Source: Bacteroidales bacterium
Lineage (GTDB): Bacteria; Bacteroidota; Bacteroidia; Bacteroidales; F082
Direction of reading: 5' to 3'
Length of the DNA: 12,551 nucleotides
Assembly (NCBI GenBank): GCA_017508895.1
Contig: JAFWRA010000275.1
Coordinates: 1-12,551, forward strand
The notes under the pieces are model-generated. The model ran no database searches. It saw only the letters and a list, made by a program, of their open reading frames with translations, and was not told where the DNA came from. Each line of letters opens with the position of its first letter. Position 1 is the first letter of the stretch. Below, in pieces: positions 6,162-12,175 of the stretch. Made by a program: the position numbers and the translations under genes.

Positions 6162-6986
6162 ATGAGTAACAAAACAAAGTTAAAAATCGGAGAGTTCTCT
6201 AAGATGATGCAAGTGACTGTGAAGACCTTGCGCCATTACGAGCAGAAGGGACTACTCCTGCCTGACGAGGTGGACGAGTGGACGGGCTACCGCTACTACA
6301 GCATCGAACAAATGCAGACGCTGCAAGCCATCCGCGACCTGCAACGGCTCGGGTTCTCGCTGGATGAAATCAAAGAACTGTACGAAGACGGTTCGCACAC
6401 GCCCGACATCCGGCAGATGGACGAGAAGATAAAGGAAACGGAAAAGCAGCTAAAGCAACTGATTGCCCGCCGTGACCAACTGCTCAATTGGAGGGACTCT
6501 CGCAAACAAATCACTAAAATGGAAAAATTCAGCATCCAATCACTGCCCGAAATCATCGTGGCAAGCCATCGTGAAGTCATCCCTAACTATGCCGCCCTTG
6601 GCCCACTGTGCGTCAACGTCATCGGCCCCGAGATGCAAAGGCTCGGTTGCAAGTGTCCACCGCCCGGCTACTGTTTCACCATGGAGCACAACAAGGAGTA
6701 CACGCCGACAGACATCGACATTGAGTATTGCGAACAAGTTGAAGAGATGGGCCAAGATAGCGACATCATCCAGTTCAAGCGTCTGCCCGCCGTGCCCAAG
6801 GCACTCTGCATGAAGCATGTCGGTCCATACGAACGTTTCTACGAATCGTACACAGAGGCCTTCCGCTATATTGAGGAGCAGGGCTATAAGGCGGTTGGGC
6901 AACATCGTACATGCTACATCGATGGAGTATGGAACCAAGAAGACCCTGAGAAATGGCTGTCGGTGATTCAGATACCAATAGAGTAA
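6162..6986 (+). CDS. MerR-family regulator with GyrI-like effector domain
   Basis: This 274-residue protein has three parts. Residues 8-75 form a MerR winged helix (KIGEFSKMMQVTVKTLRHYEQKGLL, then GYRYYS). About 80-118 is a charged helix suited to the dimer coiled coil. About 120-274 is a GyrI-like small-molecule domain with the typical KHVGPYERF segment (218-226) and an IQIPIE end. This is the TipA/BmrR layout, in which binding of a drug or metabolite unwinds the spacer of the target promoter and activates it. Likely targets are its own promoter and perhaps the flanking acyltransferase genes, but the operator-like dyad at its own promoter is not repeated in front of those genes. It starts 82 bases after the Ntn hydrolase and ends in a terminator. 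Confidence 0.92.
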   Translation: MSNKTKLKIGEFSKMMQVTVKTLRHYEQKGLLLPDEVDEWTGYRYYSIEQMQTLQAIRDLQRLGFSLDEIKELYEDGSHTPDIRQMDEKIKETEKQLKQLIARRDQLLNWRDSRKQITKMEKFSIQSLPEIIVASHREVIPNYAALGPLCVNVIGPEMQRLGCKCPPPGYCFTMEHNKEYTPTDIDIEYCEQVEEMGQDSDIIQFKRLPAVPKALCMKHVGPYERFYESYTEAFRYIEEQGYKAVGQHRTCYIDGVWNQEDPEKWLSVIQIPIE

Positions 6987-7000
6987 CCCTTAGAACGATG

Positions 7001-7031
7001 AAAGCCGAGGCCAGTTAGTGGTCTCGGCTTT
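7001..7031 (+). terminator. Intrinsic terminator after the merR-type gene
   Basis: AAAGCCGAGGCC (7001-7012) pairs with GGTCTCGGCTTT (7020-7031) across a 7-base loop, with one G-U pair, and a T-rich stretch follows. It starts 15 bases after the stop codon. Confidence 0.8.
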
Positions 7032-7082
7032 TGATTTCATCTTTCCATTTGCAATTCTGGCTTGTTCCTAAATGTCTACATC

Positions 7083-7148
7083 ATTGTCCACATAAGGTTT
7101 TCGTTTCGGAACGGATAATGTGCTAATTTTGCGACCGAATTAATATAG
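7083..7148 (+). promoter_or_regulatory. Promoter block copy 2, upstream of the GNAT gene
   Basis: This is the gap-free counterpart of 4681-4746 (55 of 66 identical). It has TAATTTTG as the -7 box (7124-7131) and the same CGTTTCGGAACG palindrome at 7102-7113. It ends 4 bases before the GNAT start codon, whereas copy 1 ends 19 bases before its gene. Confidence 0.65.
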
Positions 7149-7152
7149 AGTA

Positions 7153-7821
7153 ATGAACATAAGATTAGAACAACCACAAGATTGGCGTGAGGTGGAAAAC
7201 CTGACACGCGAGGCATTTTGGAACGTCTACCGCCCAGGATGCACGGAGCATTATGTGCTCAACCAATATAGACACAATCCCGACTTCATTCATGAATTGG
7301 ATTTTGTGATGGAGGAGGAGGGCAGTATCATCGGCCATGTGATGTTCTCGAAAGCCGAGATCATCCTTAACGATGGCAACCACTTCCCTTCCTGGACTTT
7401 TGGACCCATCAGCATTCACCCAGATTACAAACGCAATGGCTACGGGTTGCGACTCCTAAACTATGCGTTGGAGAAAGCACGTGAGATGGGTATCGGCCTG
7501 CTCCAAATGGAGGGCAACATCGACTTCTACAAGCATGCAGGCTTCGACCTCGCCAGCAAGCTTCACATCCATTACCATGATATGCCGCAGGACGAAGAAG
7601 TGCCTTTCTTTCTCGCCCAAGAACTGATTCCTGGCTATTGGGGCAATCGCGAGGGCACTTATTGCCCACCCAAAGGATATTTCGTGGCCGACGAGAACCC
7701 AGATGCTTTCGAAGCTTACGAAAAGCTTTTTCCCAAAAAGGTCAAGGCTTACAATGAGGGCCAGTTGCCGCCTTTCGCTGAAAAGGCAAAGTTGATGCAG
7801 CTGGGCTTATCAGAGTGCTGA
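7153..7821 (+). CDS. GNAT-family N-acetyltransferase
   Basis: This 222-residue protein has a GNAT fold in residues 1-140. The acetyl-CoA binding motif is FGPISIHPDYKRNGYGLRLL (83-102), with the pyrophosphate loop KRNGYG (93-98). NIDFYKHAGF (122-131) is the conserved segment before the last strand. The family acetylates amines of small molecules or proteins in the cytoplasm. A tail of about 80 residues beyond the core (ELIPGYWG, PPKGYFV) is seen in YhbS-like members; its role is unknown. The gene is driven by the same kind of promoter block as the CatA-like operon, so the acyltransferases may be induced together. The substrate is not known. The truncated receptor start follows after 36 bases and may have been in the same operon. 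Confidence 0.9.
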   Translation: MNIRLEQPQDWREVENLTREAFWNVYRPGCTEHYVLNQYRHNPDFIHELDFVMEEEGSIIGHVMFSKAEIILNDGNHFPSWTFGPISIHPDYKRNGYGLRLLNYALEKAREMGIGLLQMEGNIDFYKHAGFDLASKLHIHYHDMPQDEEVPFFLAQELIPGYWGNREGTYCPPKGYFVADENPDAFEAYEKLFPKKVKAYNEGQLPPFAEKAKLMQLGLSEC

Positions 7822-7857
7822 GACTGATTATAAAGCAATAAAGATAAACTCAAAAAG

Positions 7858-8022
7858 ATGAAAACACTGAAATTAATAACGCTTACCGCAGCACTGCTGA
7901 TGACGGTTTCGGCATTGGCTCAAAACCAAAACTTGGTCGGCCACATCACCGATGAAAATGGCGAACCTATGCCCTTCGTGAATGTGGTGCTGCTTTGTAC
8001 ACCACTCAGGTACATGCCCTAA
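7858..8022 (+). pseudogene. 5' end of a TonB-receptor-like / carboxypeptidase-regulatory gene, cut at the join
   Basis: The first about 45 codons are genuine: a signal peptide MKTLKLITLTAALLMTVSAL-A, then NLVGHITDENGEPMPFVNVVLL, the start of a CarboxypepD_reg-like domain found at the N-terminus of Bacteroidetes outer-membrane receptors and related proteins of several hundred residues. After about base 7993 the frame reads a short unrelated tail (CTPLRYMP) and stops at 8020-8022. The domain is broken within its second strand, just where the following sequence becomes Firmicutes-like. The 54-residue product is therefore most likely an artefact of the join. The real gene would continue on a different contig. 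Confidence 0.7.
7985..8000. other. Probable chimeric junction (Bacteroidales to Lachnospiraceae)
   Basis: To the left the receptor domain is read in one frame; to the right an Hpt domain begins abruptly in another frame. Gene starts left of this point lack Shine-Dalgarno sites and use TAnnTTTG boxes, while those to the right have AGGAG-type sites and TATAAT boxes. No insertion sequence, att-like repeat or tRNA marks the point. A misassembly is the simplest reading. Confidence 0.75.
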
Positions 8023-8186
8023 AGAGCTCCGCGAGGCTGATTGGTGCAGGAGAGCTTGCAAAGCTTGCACAGGAGCTGGAGACTGCCGGCAGGGAAGGAG
8101 ACATTCAGCGCATTCAAAAGGAGACGGACGTCATTTTGAAGAAATATGTCTGGTTTTATGAACGGCTGGATGAGATTTTTCGCTAA
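7995..8186 (+). CDS. Hpt phosphotransfer domain, 3' end of a larger gene (5' part missing)
   Basis: The sequence YTTQVHALKSSARLIGAGELAKLAQELETAG... is the second half of a histidine phosphotransfer domain. The histidine of QVHALKSSAR is the phosphoacceptor, and the charged helix to KKYVWFYERLDEIF closes the four-helix bundle. In Lachnospiraceae such domains usually form the C-terminus of long hybrid histidine kinases or receiver-Hpt proteins, so several hundred residues are missing upstream. A TTG at 7995 could serve as a start, but there is no ribosome site and half of the domain would be lacking. The fragment is taken as cut by the join at about 7993, not as a small gene. It passes phosphate between receiver domains. 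Confidence 0.75.
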   Translation: MYTTQVHALKSSARLIGAGELAKLAQELETAGREGDIQRIQKETDVILKKYVWFYERLDEIFR

Positions 8187-8192
8187 ATTAGC

Positions 8193-8221
8193 TGGAAAAA
8201 ATAGTGTTTTTCGATTATAAT
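8193..8221 (+). promoter_or_regulatory. Possible promoter for the HATPase-like/STAS pair
   Basis: TGGAAA (8193-8198) and TATAAT (8216-8221) are 17 bases apart. The -10 is perfect, the -35 matches TTGACA at 4 of 6. It lies 44 bases before the chosen start at 8265. Confidence 0.5.
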
Positions 8222-8264
8222 GGTATGTATTGAGTTTTCACTAAATCACGAGAGGAGAGAAGGC

Positions 8265-8873
8265 ATGAAGACAAAGAAGATTTACGTAAACAATCAGGAG
8301 CTTGGCATGGAGGATGCCCTTGCCATGACGGAAGGCCTGGGCATGGAGCAGGGACTGGAAGTAAAACAGCTGCGTCGCCTTCGTCTTCTGGCAGAGGAAT
8401 TATTTGGCATGCTTCGGAGCATTACCGGCGTGGTGGAGGCTGATTATTGGGTCGAGTATGAAGCGAAAAGCTTTGAAGTCCATTTGAAGTCCGACGTAAG
8501 CCTTACGGAGGAAATGAAAAAGCAGTTTCTTGCTGCCTCCAGCAGCGGAGAGAATGCGGCGGCAAAGGGATTTATGGGAAGGCTGAAGGTCTTGATCGCA
8601 GAGACGTTATTCGCCAACACGGCATCGGATTCCATGATGTTTTCAGGCTTGTCCATGGGCCTGATGAGCATGGCGAGTCCGACGGCAATGGGGGCGGGAA
8701 GCACCTCCTATCTCTGGTCCATGCAAAAGTGCAAGGATGAGGCGGAAAAGAACGGAGAATCAGAGGTTTGGGACGAATTGGAAAAATCCATCGTGGCAAA
8801 TATAGCGGATGAGGTCAAGGTTAAGATCGTTGGAACGAACGTAGAGATTATTGTCTGCAAGGTATTCGAATAG
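8265..8873 (+). CDS. Uncharacterised protein with degenerate HATPase-like region, linked to a STAS gene
   Basis: I chose the ATG at 8265 because AGAGGAGAGA (8251-8260) stands just before it; an upstream in-frame ATG at 8220 overlaps the promoter and has no ribosome site. The product has 202 residues. LRRLRLLAEELFGML (36-50) resembles the N-box helix of GHKL ATPases such as RsbW/SpoIIAB (ExxxN), but the metal-binding Asn is replaced, so ATP binding is doubtful. Residues 125-150 are rich in Met, Gly and Ser (MMFSGLSMGLMSMASPTAMG) and could be a hydrophobic loop or weak membrane segment. A STAS gene follows 44 bases later. A role in a partner-switching module is plausible from this context only. 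Confidence 0.65.
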   Translation: MKTKKIYVNNQELGMEDALAMTEGLGMEQGLEVKQLRRLRLLAEELFGMLRSITGVVEADYWVEYEAKSFEVHLKSDVSLTEEMKKQFLAASSSGENAAAKGFMGRLKVLIAETLFANTASDSMMFSGLSMGLMSMASPTAMGAGSTSYLWSMQKCKDEAEKNGESEVWDELEKSIVANIADEVKVKIVGTNVEIIVCKVFE

Positions 8874-8917
8874 TAATTTTAAGTGACTGAAAATCTATCT
8901 GGAAAAGGAGAAAAAAC

Positions 8918-9214
8918 ATGAACATTGTGAAAACGCAGGAAGGAAACAAGCTGACGATTGCCTTGGAGGGAAGGTTAGATACGATGACCGCACCTGAGCT
9001 GGATCAGGAGCTTAGGAGCAGCCTGGAAGGCATTCAGGAACTCGTGGTTGACATGGCGCAGCTGGAATATGTTTCTTCCGCCGGACTTAGAGTATTGCTT
9101 TCGGCACAGAAGGTAATGAATAAGCAGGGAGAGATGGTGGTAAGGAACGTGAGCGAGCAGATCATGGAAGTCTTTGAAGTGACCGGGTTTACGGACATTC
9201 TTAACATTCAGTAA
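8918..9214 (+). CDS. STAS-domain anti-sigma factor antagonist (SpoIIAA/RsbV-like)
   Basis: This 98-residue protein is a complete single STAS domain. GRLDTMTAPEL (18-28) is the usual first loop, and YVSSAGLRVLL (51-61) is the phosphorylation segment; aligned with SpoIIAA, Ser54 would be the residue modified. GFTDILNI near the end matches the family's last helix and strand. Such proteins bind an anti-sigma or other switch kinase when unphosphorylated and release its partner. AAGGAG (8905-8910) stands 7 bases before the ATG. The preceding HATPase-like protein is the natural partner candidate, but it lacks a clear ATP-binding Asn. A hairpin follows the gene. Confidence 0.92.
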   Translation: MNIVKTQEGNKLTIALEGRLDTMTAPELDQELRSSLEGIQELVVDMAQLEYVSSAGLRVLLSAQKVMNKQGEMVVRNVSEQIMEVFEVTGFTDILNIQ

Positions 9215-9244
9215 CCGGAAAATGTAATTGTATAGAACCTCATT

Positions 9245-9278
9245 CACAAAATGCTGCAGGAAACCTGCGGCATTTGTG
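9245..9278 (+). terminator. Strong hairpin after the STAS gene
   Basis: CACAAAATGCTGCAGG (9245-9260) pairs with CCTGCGGCATTTGTG (9264-9278) over an AAA triloop, with one bulge and one G-U pair. Only a short T run follows (TTCTG), so termination may be incomplete. Confidence 0.6.
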
Positions 9279-9357
9279 TTCTGAAGCATGATATAAATCT
9301 TACGTTCTTGTTAGAATTGTCGGCGAAACCGTTAGGAGAAGCCATGGAATCAAAAGG

Positions 9358-9406
9358 GCACTTCCCGTATACTAAGATTATCAAAGGGATACGGGAGGTG
9401 CTTTTT
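9358..9406 (+). promoter_or_regulatory. Hairpin that encloses the VanZ ribosome site
   Basis: GCACTTCCCGTAT (9358-9370) pairs with ATACGGGAGGTGC (9389-9401) over an 18-base loop, 12 Watson-Crick pairs and one G-U. The right arm contains GGAGGTG (9394-9400), a near-perfect anti-SD match for the start at 9407. TTTTT (9402-9406) follows directly, so the same hairpin also has the form of an intrinsic terminator. It could lower VanZ expression at either level. Confidence 0.6.
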
Positions 9407-9997
9407 ATGATTTGGATCAATAGTATAGTAGATGGAAGTAAGATTTTTATAGTTCTGGCTGGACCTGTGCTGCTTTTGATGGAGTTGGCAGGGTGGATGA
9501 TGACAAGAACGTTTCGCCCGGTGAAATTGATACTGCGAGCAGTATTTTTATATTATCTTTGTTGTGTGTTCGCCTTGGTGTTTCTTCCGCTTCCCAGCCT
9601 CGAGGAGGCAGCAGGGCTGATCTATGAGGTGGAGCTGATGCCAATGCATTGTCTTGTGGACGCATGCAAGAATCCGATGAGGGGTACGCTGGTCATTCTC
9701 TTTAACGTTTTGATGACGATTCCCTTTGGCATGTTTCTGAGATACTATTTTGGCCTTGACGCGAAAAGGGTTTTCCTCTACAGTCTGGCGCTGACGACCT
9801 TGATCGAGTTTGGCCAGTTTAGTGGTCTGTTCTTCCTGTTCAAGGGCTCCTATCGTCTGTTTGAAGTGGATGATCTGCTCCTTAATACCGCAGGCGGCAT
9901 GCTGGGATACCTGCTGATGGGCAAATTTGGAAGGAACTTCCCAGACCTGGAACAGACCAAGGTGATCACCGCTCGGAGAGTCATGAAGCTAGCCTAA
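9407..9997 (+). CDS. VanZ-family membrane protein
   Basis: From the ATG at 9407 this is 196 residues with about four or five membrane segments (about 12-32, 41-62, 93-113, 121-145, 158-172). Family marks are PFGMFLRYYFG (106-116), IEFGQ (133-137) and VDDLLLNTAGGMLGY (154-168), matching the VanZ D-x-L-x-N-T-x-G-G-x-x-G-Y signature. VanZ-like proteins are associated with low-level teicoplanin resistance in VanA enterococci, but most genomic members have no tested role. The start is supported by GGAGGTG six bases upstream. An in-frame ATG at 9344 with AGGAG at 9334-9338 would add 21 residues and is the alternative. The ribosome site lies inside a hairpin. Confidence 0.85.
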   Translation: MIWINSIVDGSKIFIVLAGPVLLLMELAGWMMTRTFRPVKLILRAVFLYYLCCVFALVFLPLPSLEEAAGLIYEVELMPMHCLVDACKNPMRGTLVILFNVLMTIPFGMFLRYYFGLDAKRVFLYSLALTTLIEFGQFSGLFFLFKGSYRLFEVDDLLLNTAGGMLGYLLMGKFGRNFPDLEQTKVITARRVMKLA

Positions 9998-10051
9998 AAG
10001 GGAATGAGATGGGAGAATCCTTAAACTTTTCTAAAGGAATGCCAAAAAGCC

Positions 10052-10080
10052 TTGAAGAGGGTTGGAGGGATTGCTATAAT
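10052..10080 (+). promoter_or_regulatory. Promoter upstream of the YbhN/MprF-like gene
   Basis: TTGAAG (10052-10057) and TATAAT (10075-10080) are 17 bases apart, close to the sigma-A consensus. Transcription would start near 10087, giving a leader of about 95 bases before the TTG start. Confidence 0.65.
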
Positions 10081-10160
10081 AAAAGCCTGTAGGGATTTCC
10101 TTTGGGCTTTTATGATGACAGAGGTTACGTAAGCGCCTTGTATGGCGGAGCATGTAACGG
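10079..10160 (+). other. Structured leader region before the YbhN/MprF-like gene
   Basis: ATAAAAGCC (10079-10087) is perfectly complementary to GGCTTTTAT (10105-10113), and a second stem follows with GTTAC (from 10124) pairing with GTAAC (to 10158) around inner CGCC/GGCG. The first stem overlaps the -10 box and transcription start. I match it to no known riboswitch class. It may only be a remnant terminator of upstream transcription. Confidence 0.4.
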
Positions 10161-10181
10161 CGTAAAGGATGTAGGGGACAA

Positions 10182-11231
10182 TTGGAAGGCTGTAACAAGA
10201 AAAGAAAAAAGAATATCATATGGGCATTGCTTTCGACCGTGCTTGCGGTTTTAACGGTTCATTATATTTTAAAACAGAACAAGGACATGTCCTTGGGAGA
10301 CCTGATGGACGTGATCCGTTCGTCAAAGACGATCTATCTGCTTTTGGGGGCATTGGCGTCCGCCTTGTTTGTCTGGTTTGAAAGCGTGGCGCTGCAAACG
10401 ATTCTAAAGTATACGAAATGTCCGCATGGAGGATGGCAGACGCTGCTTTACAGTGCCTCGGACATTTATTTTTCGGGAATTACGCCTTCAGCCACGGGTG
10501 GTCAGCCCGCCAGTGCCTTTTTTATGATGAGAAACGGCATCTCCGGAGGCATGGCGACGGCAGTTCTGATATTAAATTTGATGATGTATACCTTTTCCAT
10601 TGTCTTTTTGGGAATTGGATCAATACTGCTAAAGCCCAATGCCTTTTTGGAGTTTGGCCTTGCGGCGAAGATCTTGATTGGCATGGGATTTGTTGGACTT
10701 ACGCTACTCTCCGTGATCTTCTTTATCCTGCTTAAAAAGGAGGATTTGATCTTCCGCCCGCTGTCAGCCCTCATTGTTTTTCTCTGTCATAAGAAACTTT
10801 TGAAGGGCAAGGAGCATAAGCTGAAAAGGATAGCGAAGATTCGGGAGGATTATGCGAGATGCTCCGCCCTAATCTCTGGCAGGAAAAGAATTCTGCTTGG
10901 GGCGTTCTTTTGGAATCTGGTACAGAGGGCGTGTCAGATGACGGTACCGATGCTGGTATATGTTGCACTGGGCGGACAGGTGGGAAGGATGCTTCTGGTC
11001 TATGCAAAGCAATGTCTTGTCACCATAGGATACAATTTTATTCCCGTTCCTGGCGGCATGGGTATCGCGGATTATCTTATGGTTGACGGGTTTTCGGGGA
11101 TGATGGGCGAGCAAATGGCCTATAACGTGGAGCTGATCAGCAGGGGACTGATGTTTTATATCTGCGTGGCAGCCAGCGGAGTTCTGACACTGATTGGATA
11201 TTTTTGGAGAGGGCAGCTTCAAAAGAAATAG
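10182..11231 (+). CDS. YbhN/MprF-type multi-pass membrane protein (lysylphosphatidylglycerol synthase TM family)
   Basis: This 349-residue protein has a basic N-terminus (NKKRKK) and about seven or eight membrane segments. GITPSATGGQPASAFFM (99-115) and FIPVPGGMGIADY (286-298) are the two conserved loops of the family that includes YbhN and the flippase half of MprF. There is no C-terminal aminoacyl-transferase domain, so it should not make lysyl-PG itself; lipid movement or glycolipid handling is a family-level inference. The start is TTG at 10182: a stop lies in frame at 10155, no ATG or GTG occurs between, and GGGG at 10174-10177 can act as ribosome site. The next in-frame ATG would cut into the first domain. 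Confidence 0.85.
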   Translation: MEGCNKKRKKNIIWALLSTVLAVLTVHYILKQNKDMSLGDLMDVIRSSKTIYLLLGALASALFVWFESVALQTILKYTKCPHGGWQTLLYSASDIYFSGITPSATGGQPASAFFMMRNGISGGMATAVLILNLMMYTFSIVFLGIGSILLKPNAFLEFGLAAKILIGMGFVGLTLLSVIFFILLKKEDLIFRPLSALIVFLCHKKLLKGKEHKLKRIAKIREDYARCSALISGRKRILLGAFFWNLVQRACQMTVPMLVYVALGGQVGRMLLVYAKQCLVTIGYNFIPVPGGMGIADYLMVDGFSGMMGEQMAYNVELISRGLMFYICVAASGVLTLIGYFWRGQLQKK

Positions 11232-11275
11232 TAGGGATTTGAAAAGGTGGTTTGTAAAAGAAAAGGAGGCAGGGC

Positions 11276-11779
11276 ATGGAATTTCAGGTGGATGTTTTTG
11301 GACAGTTTGACAAGAAGTGGGCGCTGCTCACGGCAGGTGACGAGAAGAGCTTTAACACGATGACCATCAGCTGGGGCGGCCTAGGTACGATTTGGGGAAA
11401 GCCCGTGGCAACGACCTATGTTCGCACGTCGAGATATACGCACGAATTTCTGGACAAGAATGAGTACTTTACCATAAGCTTTTTCCCTGAGGAGTATAGG
11501 AAGGTGCTTGGCGTTCTGGGAAGCAAGTCCGGGCGCGACATGGATAAGATGCATGACGGCGGTTTGACGGCTAAGACGGTTGAAGTTACGAAGGAGAATG
11601 GCGAGAAGGCGGAGACGATGACCTTCGAGGAGGCGGAAGTGACGCTGGTTTGTAGAAAGCTGTTTATGCAAAGACTGGAGCCGGATAACATTTTGGACGA
11701 GAACGTAAAGAAGTTCTATGCAAGCGATGCACCGCATGATGCCTATATTGGAGAGGTTGTGGAGATCCTTCGGGCATAG
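11276..11779 (+). CDS. Flavin reductase family protein (FMN-binding split barrel)
   Basis: This 167-residue protein has the layout of small Firmicutes flavin reductase-like proteins. WALLTAGDEKSFNTMTISWG (15-34), GTIWGKPVATTYVRTSRYTHEF (37-58) and GSKSGRDMDKM (82-92) are the segments that in this family line the FMN and dimer interface. They bind FMN and may use NAD(P)H, but the electron acceptor of this member is unknown. There is no signal peptide or cysteine-rich cluster. AAGGAGG (11263-11269) lies 6 bases before the ATG. It starts 44 bases after the membrane protein gene and is likely co-transcribed with it. Confidence 0.88.
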   Translation: MEFQVDVFGQFDKKWALLTAGDEKSFNTMTISWGGLGTIWGKPVATTYVRTSRYTHEFLDKNEYFTISFFPEEYRKVLGVLGSKSGRDMDKMHDGGLTAKTVEVTKENGEKAETMTFEEAEVTLVCRKLFMQRLEPDNILDENVKKFYASDAPHDAYIGEVVEILRA

Positions 11780-11872
11780 GATCAAAATTGGTAAAGATTC
11801 AGACGTACATTTACAAAACACTAGGTTTTTGTTCAAGACTCAGAATCATTATGTTTTATACCACAGGTAGAA

Positions 11873-11901
11873 TGGACAAAAGGAAGCTTGTGTGTTATAA
11901 T
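11873..11901 (+). promoter_or_regulatory. Promoter of the rtcB leader
   Basis: TGGACA (11873-11878) and TATAAT (11896-11901) are exactly 17 bases apart. Transcription would begin near 11908, about 268 bases before the rtcB start codon. Confidence 0.7.
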
Positions 11902-11946
11902 GGCACTTAGATAAGAAAGTTGGGCGTAGCCCGGAAAGGAAAAGCA

Positions 11947-12090
11947 ATGATCCCGGTACTGTTTCAGATTGGTAGAATGGATAAGGAATCAACGTATGCG
12001 CTGCTTCAAGACAGGAATCAGAGCATGTGTTTTGCGTACCGAAAACAAGATGACCATAGGCAAACAGATCGGATCAAGGGTAATGCTTAA
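11947..12090 (+). CDS. Small ORF (47 codons) in the rtcB leader
   Basis: The ORF starts MIPVLFQIGRMDKESTYALL and ends at TAA 12088-12090. AAAGGA (11935-11940) stands 6 bases before the ATG. The product is short and polar, with no recognised domain, membrane segment or signal peptide. The first nine residues faintly recall the start of Lgt proteins, but nothing later does. It spans the proposed antiterminator strand, so it could act as a leader peptide. It may also be a chance ORF. Confidence 0.3.
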   Translation: MIPVLFQIGRMDKESTYALLQDRNQSMCFAYRKQDDHRQTDRIKGNA

Positions 12091-12120
12091 TCCGGGGACG
12101 AATCAGAGAAAAATGGTGAG

Positions 12121-12159
12121 CCGCTTATCTTGTTTTGGGACAGGGTAAGCGGTTTTTTT
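12121..12159 (+). terminator. Intrinsic terminator directly upstream of rtcB
   Basis: CCGCTTATCTTGT (12121-12133) pairs with ACAGGGTAAGCGG (12140-12152) over a 6-base loop, with two G-U pairs, followed by seven Ts (12153-12159). The rtcB ribosome site begins only a few bases later, so the hairpin must be read through for rtcB to be made from the upstream promoter. Confidence 0.85.
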
Positions 12160-12175
12160 GTGAGGTGAGCAAGAA

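Larger units (their letters stand above)
11908..12159 (+). ncRNA. Candidate leader RNA or small RNA of about 250 bases upstream of rtcB
   Basis: A transcript from the promoter to the terminator would be about 250 bases. It starts with a small hairpin GGGC-GTA-GCCC (11922-11932), contains a short ORF, and ends in a U-tailed hairpin. AAAACAAGATGA (12042-12053) can pair with TTATCTTGTTTT (12125-12136), which would break the terminator. It fits no riboswitch, T-box or 6S RNA pattern that I can recognise. The outline is inferred from the flanking signals. Confidence 0.45.
11780..12175 (+). other. Intergenic region before rtcB
   Basis: This 396-base stretch holds a consensus promoter, a 47-codon small ORF, a strong terminator and a possible antiterminator strand, each listed separately. 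GGTAGAATGGA occurs twice (11866-11876 and 11971-11981), once across the -35 and once inside the small ORF. No other gene is seen. Confidence 0.7.

Noticed and set aside
7858..8186. A receptor-Hpt fusion or new sensor protein spanning the junction
   Set aside because: The two parts are in different frames and both domains are incomplete; a join artefact explains them better.
7995..8186. A free-standing 63-residue Hpt protein starting at TTG
   Set aside because: Half the domain is missing, there is no ribosome site, and the start coincides with the junction.
8220..8264. Upstream ATG for the HATPase-like protein
   Set aside because: It lies within the -10 box and has no ribosome site, while the ATG at 8265 has AGAGGAGAGA.
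11908..12159. 6S RNA, T-box or c-di-GMP riboswitch before rtcB
   Set aside because: No T-box TGGNACCGCG motif, no c-di-GMP core and no clear 6S central bubble could be found by eye.
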